Source of the DNA: Setomelanomma holmii
Lineage: Eukaryota; Ascomycota; Dothideomycetes; Pleosporales; Phaeosphaeriaceae
DNA length: 64,000 bases
Assembly (NCBI GenBank): GCA_010015745.1
Contig: ML978161.1
Location: 124,001 to 188,000, forward strand
Reading direction: 5' to 3'
Numbering within the stretch: the stretch's first letter is position 1; each line of letters begins with the position of its first letter. Shown here piece by piece: positions 22,614 through 32,886 of the stretch. The notes under the pieces were generated by a model that was not told the origin of the DNA, searched no databases, and was given only the letters and a program-made list of their open reading frames with translations. Position numbers and translations under genes: made by a program.

Positions 22614-23868
22614 GACATGATGATTGGTGTCACTGGGTATCAAGCTACTGTACATGCTCTGGAGATCTCGTGCGATTGCGTGTAAGATCTGGCTATTTTG
22701 AAGCCACGAGGGTGACAAGGACCATGATCGACATGATCTGAGCTGATCTGTTTCCACTTCTCTGGTAACCCACTTCGAGCGGTTGTATGCTCTCGTCGCC
22801 GTGCCTCGAATAGCACACCAGTACATTCCTTGGATCAGCGCATGTATCCATACATATTACAATTGTTTGCTCATGCAGGTCGTGCTACAATTTGCCCGCA
22901 GACTGCATGTGCCCTATTCATGTCGATATGTAACGCAGTGTGAGGCGCCTGCACGCGTCTCCCGAACGTGCCGCTGCACTCAACCGCGATTTCGTAGAGC
23001 ACAAAAATGACCAGCATCTGCCCTGGCTGCACAAGTGTCATGCAACGCGACTTAGGCTACACCTGGCATGTTTCCGCAAATCGCAGCAGCCGAAAGATGG
23101 TGCTGACTAACGCACTAGTGCCCGACTTGCACCGTATACCATTACCAAGCCTCATCAGCATCCTTACTCATCAACCATCCTCCCCTCCACAAGACATCTT
23201 GTGGCTTGTTGCGCACTTGCCGACCAGGTTTTCTCCGCCAACTCTGGTCCACAGTCTTCACTTCGCTATGGTTGGTGTCGACACATGGACTCTATTGACG
23301 TCGTGTCTGAAGCCCTGCAGCAACCTGCATCTCCCGTGACCGTCTCATTCACTCAAGGATCGCTTGTGCACTCGGCTATTTCCGCTTTGGCGCCGCTTTT
23401 TAAGACCCGCTCCCGAATCTTATATTATTCCCAAGAGGATCCGTTGCGGCAGTGGCGCTGACCGATCGTTGGTGGCCTTTCAGAACGCGCTTCGTGTGCA
23501 CTGACCTTGACAACATCTGCTGGGGCCCGACCGACATACCGTTCGCTTCCTCTGGCACTCAGCATTCAGCAGGGGCCAAACGGTGGCACAATCCTATTCG
23601 AAGCTCATTGCCTTCTCGGATACCTTGCCGCCTCGGTCGGATTGGCTCAGCTGGAATTAATCCATTCTTGTCTGCCAAGCCTGTAGACGACATCTGTCCT
23701 CCCTTTAAAGACCAGTTCGGCCGGACTTAGTAATCGCGCAGCATCAGTACAATCCTGTGGTATCGCGACAACTAGATCAAATAATGCTAGTTCCGCCCCA
23801 GTAACGCTCACCGAAACGCATGGCGCAAAGGAAAGGCTGCACCCTTTTCTTGAGGGCCGAACCGACTG
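22614..23868. other. Intergenic, no gene seen
   Basis: 3' region of the preceding gene and promoter of the next. An in-frame stop six codons before the ATG at 23869 supports that start. No repeats or RNA genes were recognised. Confidence 0.45.
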
Positions 23869-25926
23869 ATGGAGTCTGGGAAAGGTAGGAAGCGACCATG
23901 GGAGAAAACCGGCCCAATCGACCTGCAATCCAAACGCCGGGGTTCGACAACTATTATTCCAGTCACCTCTGCTTCCCGGCAGAGTTCCCCGCTCCCGCAA
24001 CATTCCGGTTACTATTCTCGTGACGACCGAATACTGAACCAGCGAAGACTGCCGCCACTGTATACTTCATCCTGGAGTACTGCATCAGTATCGGCGACAA
24101 CCAGAGCGGGCCCAACCTACAATCATGCGCACCAGCAGCCTGGGTTTGCAGACAATGCTAGACCTAGGTCCCAATCTCTCTTCAACATCTTCGAAAATCC
24201 CCACTGGCAAGATCATGGACGTTACGAAGGTTCGTACTTACTTTTCCTTGTGTATTGAGCTTCCTAGCGCCAGCTGAAGCGCGATTCGCACACGGGTGTA
24301 GTGCGACACACTCCTCGCCAACCCAGTGGCCACTATTCGCTTGCATCAATCCTCCCTTTATGCTTTGAGCTGATTCGATTACAGAACGCGCAATAGCCTA
24401 TCCTCGGACTCCAGAATTGGATACGTCCCCCCCACCCCCTGGTACCGAAGCGCATCGGCCCCCTTTCGGTACTGGTCCTGCGCCTCATGCAGCAGGGGCA
24501 GTAATTTGCTGTCCATCCAATTGCCAGGGCCAAGAGTGCTTGAACGCCCGCACTTTAATGCGCGACCTTGCCGCAGAACTCGCACTACTAGAGAGCAAAG
24601 TAACGAACATTACACACAGAGAGCATCACTCATCCGACAAGGTAAGTCGTCCTTCATGGTGAACGTGTTGGTCACTAATATCAACGTCATTCGCCCACCG
24701 TTTCCAATCTTTACAACGCTGATTTGATCATGTAGTTTCTTATACCTGATTACCTGGGCCGAAAAGACGCACTACAACGGGTCCTTGAACTTGTGCAATG
24801 CACTAACCTCAACCTTCAACAGTACATAAACCGTCAGGCATCTCAAACCCCTGATAAGTCAGCCCGTGCGGAAGCGTCGCCCAGTATGCGGAGGGTACAG
24901 CACCATCTCGAAGGGCGCGAAGAGCAGTCGGCCCCAGGACGACAGTTTCCCAACGTGCATCAAGGATTCTCCGGCTTTCCACATCCTGCCATGATGTCAG
25001 AAGACAGTCGAAGGCTTCCGTACCAAGGCGAAATGAGTTCACTCGGAAATTCACCACACCATACATCAGCATCCGGGTCAGCATTCATGCCTCCCCAATC
25101 ACCTATGCAAGCACCACAGCCGATACGCTCGTCCATCCTACCATCGCCTTCTTCCCTAACCTTCCAGAATGCACCAGCACTTCCGTCCATGTCTCCGCCA
25201 TCGGCTGCGGGACAGACATCAGCTCAGAGCGCTCACTTGCAGGATCTCCAACACCAAATAAGTGTCAAGACCCTGGCGTTTCAAACTTTGCAGCGGGAAT
25301 ATGATAGTCTACTTCAAAAGCTGGAGCGCCAAAGGACCAAGTGTGCCACCCTCGAGAAGAAGTTTGAAGTCAGTGACATCGAGATCAACAGCCTGACAGA
25401 CGAGAAGGAAAAGCTGCATATGCAGATAACGACGTTGGAGACTCAGGTCGAAGAATTACAACAGAGTCGGGATGAAGCAAGGCGCCAGCTGGTTGCAAAC
25501 GGTGCTCAGTATATGCGAATAATGGAGATGGCAAATCGCCTACAGGCTCAAGGTGCTGAAGACAAAAAGAGGTGGGAAGCTGAGAGAACGGAACTAGAGC
25601 AGAGAATCCGCACACTTGAGGAAGCTATGGTCACTGGAACGGAGCAAACACCCTCAGAGGCGGAAAATCGCGCAAGCGCCAGTCCAGTCCCTTCGTCCTT
25701 AAAACCCTCGCAGATTTCTGCGACCCCGAGTAGTTCTCAGCTGGAGACTATCAACGTTCTCCGTGCGGAGGTTGGCCGTCTCCGTTCCCGAGCGCAAACC
25801 CTTGAGGCCGCGTTGAAGACCATGCGACGTGAAAGCATTTCCTTACAGGAAGCCGCACGCCAACTGGTAGAGTCTGGTGGCAAGATTGAGTCTGTTGCAC
25901 AAGGTGCTGTGGGTACAGGCGGATGA
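23869..25926 (+). CDS. Coiled-coil protein of unknown function with a cysteine cluster
   Basis: Three exons: 23869-24229, 24385-24641 and 24736-25926, about 602 residues. The N-terminus is basic (GRKRPWEKTGP, KRRGS), possibly a nuclear signal. Exon 2 encodes CCPSNCQGQEC, four to five cysteines that could bind a metal, directly followed by a helix (LMRDLAAELALLESKV). After a Pro/Gln/Ser-rich stretch, a long coiled coil begins near residue 380 (LQDLQHQISVKTLAFQTL...), followed by a linker and a second coiled coil (INVLRAEVGRLRSRAQTLEAALKT). No membrane segment is present. The first intron has a GTTCGT donor. I do not recognise the family. The basic N-terminus, Cys cluster and coiled coil would suit a nuclear scaffold or regulator, but no function is claimed. 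Confidence 0.72.
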
Positions 25927-28900
25927 CAAGTCCCTCTCTCAGCCTCGACCTCCTAGAGCAACCCTCGACACTTTTTGAACGCCATGATTTACAAGCCTCT
26001 GGAAGCTATATTCGATCGTCCGAGGTGGCAACATACGTCACGCTCAAGTCGCAAGACGACTACGTCTCGAAAATAATCACCGCATGTCAATTTTCGAAGC
26101 TCGTTCATACATATTCAACGTGTGCGGTTGTCCAGTTGTCGGACATTGGAAACAAGACCCATGGTGTTGGCATGTCTGTACCGCCTTACCGCGGTACACG
26201 ACTGCTCTTCGACGGTCGATTCTTTGCCTCGCCCTTACGGTCAACTGCACATGGCTCACCAACTGATTGTGCACCCGTGCCACAAAAGTACGAAACTGCT
26301 TTTTATCATCACCCCAAACGGCCGCGCGGCACACTTACACGCCACCTGAAACAGGCATACCATGAACACAAATCATGGTAGCATTATGGTCATACACACG
26401 CCATGGGAAAATGGCCACTTCTCGCCATCGGGAACAGCATGTGCTACCTGATCTGACGAAAATTCTCCGATGCACGACTTAGTTCGTAAGTGGACAGAAC
26501 TATGGCGAGACCAAGGATTACTCATACAGGATTCATAATGCGCTATCTCCTAATGCGTCATCATCATCAGATTGGAGAACATCTTGTCATACTACACTTC
26601 AGTTATGTTATAGCATCCCCGCGGAAGGGCGTTGCTGAGTCGCCGGATCAGCAACCACTTCATCATCAAGCTTTCTGGCGTTTCTCTCCTTCGGTGCTTC
26701 TTTCGGTTAAACCTCCAATCCAGGAAGCATATAAATCTTGTCCATGATACCATCTCCTATTTGTACTACAATCGCAAGGCTCGCATCCAGTTAGACGACG
26801 GTTCTCACGACTTGGCATTGCTTGCTGCCCTCGTATCGCGGCAGGGGCGAGTATTTTACGATCGTTATTGATGGAACTCACTATCGATGCTGATGCGACG
26901 ATTCAACTACTGTTGCTCCGTGCTCGTCGCATGTCCGCTTCCAGCGTTCGGATCGCCAGCAATCGCTAAACATTGCTTTGAAGAGCTACACTAGTGGCCG
27001 AAGGACTGCCAGTGTCCCGTGTCCATGCACGACACGAGGCGCGTTCACGCTAAAAGTGTACATGACACTAAATGACATTCATCTTAGTCGCCGTGTAAGT
27101 GCGGAGCATGCGTGCTTGGCGTGTGTCAATGGGTAGCTGCGCAGAAGCGCGCATGCAAGTACAGTGCAGGGCCTCGTCGCCAGAGTGCCTTGAAAGACGA
27201 GGAGTGACCAGCGAGCTGGGCCTACAGTCTCAGGGTATTGATCACTAAGCCTGTAGCCGCTTGCGCCCCCATACCAACAACTCAACTAGAGATGATGCTT
27301 CAGGACTGAAGAATGAATATTGGTGTCGCTAGGCTACAATGTAACTTTGAGGCAGAGAGTTAATCTCAAAGTGACTCTATGATGGCAATATGAACGTTGT
27401 CATCGGTTCACTACAGTCAATCTGGGCGTAACACTAACATGGCCTCCCCTATCAGCCTTTGTGTACCACCTCCCTTTCCAAGTGCTACATCAGAGCCAAC
27501 ACGCTCAGTAAGCACGAAAGAAGCTTTTCGGTCTCGGATTGTTATATCCATACGACTTCAGCCCCCAGAGGCTGTCCCTGCCACAGCTGAATCCCTGCAC
27601 AAGCAAGGCCAAGTCGGTATCGAGGCTGCACTTTCCGCATGCCCGACACTATATTGGTCCAGTCGTACACCATAGAGATGCTTTGCAGCCGCCCGGTACG
27701 AGAAGAGGCAACTCGCCCATCGGCATCGTGAGCCAGACGCGATGCTGATGAGCCGCCACGGCTTCGCTGCGGCCCAAGCACAACAGTGTTCAAGATTTCA
27801 TTGGGCACCACTAAAAGGGCAATACGATCCCCAGCCGCACGATTTCGCACATTCCCATGACCTCCTCGCTACGGGACAGTGCAGCTTATCACTGCACCAA
27901 TAAGGAGCCCATACTGTGAAAGCTAGGTCGTGGATACTGACATGGCCGCGCACTGAATGCCAAGCACCTCAAAGGGCAGCGGCCTGGTAGTCGCAGAATG
28001 ATCAGTCATACATAGAGTGGGTAATGCTACCACGTGGTGATATGTACGACGTGTGGACACTGGACAGAACAGCTTAGCACACTCTTGCCTGCTATGTGGG
28101 CACTCGTTCGCCTGCGAAATGCAACACCGACTGTTTGTATGAGCAACTGCCAAGTACACTGTACTGAGTCTTTTCGTCCATCGGGTACGATGTCTGCTCA
28201 CGGCCACGAACGGTGCTGCTGATCGCTCAGCTCTCGGTCAGACTGACCATAATTTGGATCAAGGAGCAGCTCAGGCGCTTAACGGAGCCACACGGACACG
28301 GTCCTGTGGATTCGGATCGACGATGCAGAAGTTATTGACTGATCTGCTTCCAGACGGGAGTGACGAAGGACAAGTCGCACGTTCCTCGACTCTACACGCT
28401 CCAGTACATGGCCTACGCCATTCCTTCCTCACTTCTCCACCTGCAACACAACATCGACAGTAATCTCTGCACTTGCTGTACAGACAGTCAGATACTCCAT
28501 TATGCGCCCTTCGTATCAAGTCAGGAAGACATCCGCATCTTCCGGTCGTCACTTCTCCGTTAGGTATTCAAACAATGAGTTGTTCAAATTTGCACAAATC
28601 TCCACTCACAGGCAGGACGACGTCCTCCTAGCTCTATCAACGCCTTGAGATCGACCCGTCTCGAGATGCGCTCATATACTGACTACCCCCCTTTTCTTCG
28701 AAACCTGCACATCACGAACGCCTTTGAGGGCCACCTAGGGACCGATCATCAGACAAGCTCGGCCCTTCTACCCACACGATCGGATCCGCGAACACGCCCT
28801 ACTATAGAGCTAGCTACGCTACAGACACATTAAGACGGAGGATTAGAACTCGTCACCGCACCACCGGGCAGCCGGTTCCTCAGACCCACAATAGTCTCAT

Positions 28901-31387
28901 GTCATACACGAGCCTACGCGCGAACGATCGAGTCAGCACCGTAGCATCGGGTGCGAGCATCAACGGCTGTAAGTGTCATCCTGCAGAATATCCTCTTACT
29001 GCTGTGGGTAATACTCGGGTGTTATCTGATGCATGCGTAATCACGCTGCCTCCGAGGAGATTCACGACTTTGTGTGCATGCACGATATACTGCTGAGATA
29101 TTGGGCACGAGATGATATTGGGACAGAGATGACGCAGAGGACGTTCAAGTCAAATGGATCAGCACGTTGCCCCCGGGTTCTACACCAGTCTTCACAAGGA
29201 CACGTTGAGGTGGATCAAAGACGCAAGATGAGATCTCGTCGTGCCTCTTGGTAGGTAATCGCAAGGCTAAGGATTCAAGGACGTGCAACTGTACGCGCAT
29301 ATCCTCGTCGTGACTCATCTTCCCGAATCCTCTGCTTCAGCAAGTGTACGTATCGAACCACGCCAACACTCCGCATTGATAACAGCCGTCCAGAAGATAC
29401 GAACATCGGATGTCACAACACAAAAGTAGGACTCTTCTTCCATCCTCTCTACAAGCTAGTATCAACGCACAAGCTAAACTCCATATCATCGCAGTCGTCA
29501 TGCTCAGAACTTATCGAACGTCCGTCCCGTTCGGAACATTACCATTCTCCACCATCGAACCACATTATCCCATACCAAGGACTACAAAAACTGGACTCAT
29601 GCACCGCCCCAGTCACGCGCTTACGTGGCCATAACCAGACATACGTACGTCGTGTTGCAGAATCATAGTGTGAAACAACGCTCTTGGCGACACTTCGGAC
29701 AATGGCAACGCCTTCCCGTGACACAGAGGGAACTAATGTCGCCATGTCAGCACGCAATCTACACCTACGGCAGCGGCCGGGACATGTGGCGTGGGATGAT
29801 CGTGTTACATCGAACGATCTCGATGGTGCGGCATTTGTGGCAGAGACGAAGGTTGACACGGTCGTTTGACATGGTTGAGATCTTCACGGGGGTAAACACA
29901 GTCATCTTAGTCTGTTGTTCGTGACGTTCGGGAACCGAAAGGTATGCGAGAGATTGGGTCGGACGCAGAAGCTCGTGCGAGGAATGGGCCTAGCGGATCT
30001 GGGGACACTTCCGTGCTTGCTCCTAGTCCTAGAGATTTTCCTTCGATTGTCTCTTGTATGACTGGGGAGCGCGGAAGGATAGTGTCATGTCACTGGGTGG
30101 GATGGCAATGGACCGGAAGTTATACAATCGCCCGCAATTTAGGCCTCTATGCCATACGACACTGCGTTCGGGTTAGCAACCTGCAAGCCAGACTTTCTGC
30201 AGCAATCGACCCCAACTTATGTCGAAAGCCGGATAGTCGCTGTGTAGCACGAGGTTGGTACAATACTCAAGCTCTCTATGGCCTAGAATTGGGTTGAACG
30301 AGACTGCTAATTCAGATTGTACAAAGAACGTTGGTAGTCACAGCAGTAGCAAACAAAGAAAGGTTGAATTTGTTATAACTTTGATTAATATCATGAGTTC
30401 TTTGACATACTGTACTCGTCGCTAAGGATGGACATGCGAAATCCATGAATATCTTGCGCAAATTCCAAAAACCAAATTCCAGATTTCCAGGCTCAAGCAC
30501 TCTTGCACATCGCGTCACATCTCGTGTTCGTTCCGAATGCCCAACACCACTCACACCTCTTCTTCAACACCAGCAGCTTCCGTTCTTCATCTGCCTCTTC
30601 TCCTTCCCTCGAGATCGACTCAAATATCCACCACTTACCCCATACTTCCCTTCATCCCCTCCAACCCAACCCTCCAACCCAACCCTCCAACCCAACCCTC
30701 CAACCTCAATTCCCTATCGCCTCAACACCAACACATCAACCACAATCGATACCAACTGTTTGCTAATCCCAATCCCCAAAGTGTGGCTGCACGCGTAAGC
30801 ATGACCTACGTGCACACCGGGGGCCTCAGTACAGCTGAGCCCGTGAGTACGTACTGCCCAAGAGCGAACACAAGGAGACAGCTCTCCCCGCTACAAACAG
30901 TCACCATACCTTCTTCGCAGGCGTTTCCCAACCGTAGCACTTCAAGGTGCCCGGGAGCCTTTGGCTCAGCCACTGAGTGGCAGGGAATCAACTGGAGGGC
31001 ATGGTGGGGAGGCCAATGGACACCTTAAGCCGTCCTGAGGACGAACAACGGTGCCTCGCACAGATTGATCGTCCACCCTGGGGATGGGGAATGTGATCTT
31101 CTCGCCGTGCGCGTATCAAGATGTGGGAATGGGAGAGGCAGTCGAGAACCCCACATAGGCGCTGCAGATGCTGTGCCTACTAATGGGGGAGCTGCGACTC
31201 CCGTGTTAGTGAGGAGGATTTGGGGGTAGTCTGGAGGTTGGAGGGCGGCTTTGGCAGAAGTTTTGGGGAGTGATGGGAGTGGTGGTGGAGTGTCGAGGTG
31301 AGACGGGAGTCGTTGAAGAGCCGGACGCGTACAGGAAACTCAAGGTATTCGTCGAAGCCGTGAGGATCTTGCGAGCCGTTCGTCGTC
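25927..31387. other. Five-kilobase region without a supported gene
   Basis: The longest gene-poor stretch here. Frames of 60-150 codons are scattered on all strands, as expected by chance. I recognise no transposon protein, terminal repeat, tRNA or broken housekeeping gene. One short tandem repeat lies at 30658-30709. RNA genes or diverged element remains cannot be excluded by eye. Confidence 0.4.
30658..30709. repeat. 13-bp tandem repeat, four copies
   Basis: The unit CCTCCAACCCAAC occurs four times; the last copy has changes at its 3' end. It is C-rich and superficially telomere-like but is not the fungal CCCTAA repeat, and it lies mid-window. Confidence 0.9.
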
Positions 31388-32011
31388 TTAAAAATGATGT
31401 GGTTGTGGTGCTTGGCGTACTCTAATTGTAGCAAGCATAGAACTGTCCTGCAGCCAGTACGCGGCCGAGATGATCGCATCTTGGTAGGACGAAGGGGTGT
31501 TCGAGATGTCGTAGTCAGGAGTGCCATAGCCGAAGTATGAAGGGACGGCTTGAGGAGCGGCAGTATGGTAGATGGCAGGAGCGGCGGAGACATGGGTGAC
31601 GGGCGTAGCGACGACTGCGAGGCATTGTTAGCCGATATGATCGAAGTGAAGGTGGAAACATGTTGGTAAACAACACCAAATCTCGATCTCTGCGAAAGGT
31701 CAGGGGCAGGACTTTTTACCGCCAACAGTCATGGTGACAGTGACAGGCTGGACCTGAGCCTGCACGAGCGCCTGGGCGAAGTAGTTGTCGATAGCAGCGA
31801 GAGCAAGTTCGGTCGGATTAGGACAAGCCTTCAAACCCAAGAGACCCGCGAAGGGCATGAACTTGAAGATCCACGTAGTGGCAGCGGTACTCAAGTTCAC
31901 CAAAGGCTTTTGCTCAGACCAGTCGGCTGTTGTATGGGAAGATGTGTAGAGAGGAGTCGCAAGCGCAAGGCACGAAAGTAGTCGCGACGATGTGCAGTCA
32001 CAGGAGTGTAG
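31388..32011 (-). CDS. Probable small secreted protein; 5' end unresolved
   Basis: The 3' part is clear: an exon ending at 31720, an intron 31615-31719 with a GCTAAC branch point and CAG acceptor, and a last exon 31614-31388. Joined, it reads LSCLALATPLYTSS (like the hydrophobic part of a signal peptide), PLVNLSTAATTWIFKFMPFAGLLGLKACPNPTELALAAIDNYFAQALVQAQ, then Ala/Pro-rich VATPVTHVSAAPAIYH and YFGYGTPDYDISNTPSSYQDAIISAAYWLQ. No in-frame ATG precedes the hydrophobic part before a stop near 32020, so the start must lie in an upstream exon that I cannot place, or the start has been lost. Family not recognised; secretion is inferred from the hydrophobic segment only. Confidence 0.4.
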
Positions 32012-32886
32012 CTGTAGCTAAGCAGAGAGCTATCAAGATGCTGTATCGCAAGCTGTAGCAGAAAGTGAAGTGGGAATGTGCGAAAGGTTATCAGAGGCGT
32101 GGCGGAAGGGCTCCTAAAACTCCAGGCGTGCACGCCAAGAAGTCATGATAATTAAGCAAGCGCTTGGTGGCGAACTGCTGGCTGTCAGAGCGTGTCTGGC
32201 GAGGTTCTGCCGGTTCTGCTTCGCTCGTGGGTGGCAGATGGCTTCACTGAGGCGAAGAAGAAGTTGGATGGTTGTTCGACCTACTACGTGCGAGTGTTCA
32301 ACGGTCACAACGTGGAAGGAACGCCAAAGTTTATGATGGAAGCTAGAGAGTTACTTTGTGTGTTGTAGTGGCTATATACTGGGTAGCGTCGTGGTGTAGA
32401 CATCAAGGTTACCTTTGCTAACATTGCATATGTTGTTACATCGGTCGAGGTCTTCCAGCTTGCCATGACAACGTTACCTGAAACCGACACCAAACATGTA
32501 AGTATATGGACAGAGATCATCAGATCCAAGTGTGATTGCTATATACTTTTGCTTCCTGTCCTAAGCGGTCGAGACCGTTCAATCATCCAACATGACTTGG
32601 GTATTGCCCGCCAAGATATAAACATTAGATCCAGTCCAAACATTGTGCTAACTCGTCATCAAGACGGATGTGGTGTAAAGGTTGATGTTAAGAATGATAT
32701 AAACTGGCAAATGACATGCAATGATGTGTTGCAAACTATCCTTACTGGAATGCCATATTGATACATGCTCTGATAAGGCTGAAGTAAATGAGACATAGAA
32801 GGAAAGTGCGCAATGCAGAATAGGGTATCGCTAAACTTGCAAAACATGATCGAAGATGCGGTCGATTCAAGGGAGCTATCGTGAGC
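32012..32886. other. Intergenic, possible first exon of the preceding minus-strand gene
   Basis: The missing start of the secreted-protein gene may lie here. The only nearby minus-strand ATG is at 32144 and is followed by ten codons and a stop, with a poor splice donor. Nothing else is supported. Confidence 0.35.

Noticed and set aside
25923..26381. 152-codon frame whose ATG overlaps the stop of the coiled-coil gene
   Set aside because: An overlapping start of this kind is not expected in fungal nuclear genes, and the content is featureless; probably 3' UTR.
30658..30709. Internal telomere-like repeat
   Set aside because: The unit is CCTCCAACCCAAC, not CCCTAA, and the array is only 52 bp; treated as a simple minisatellite.
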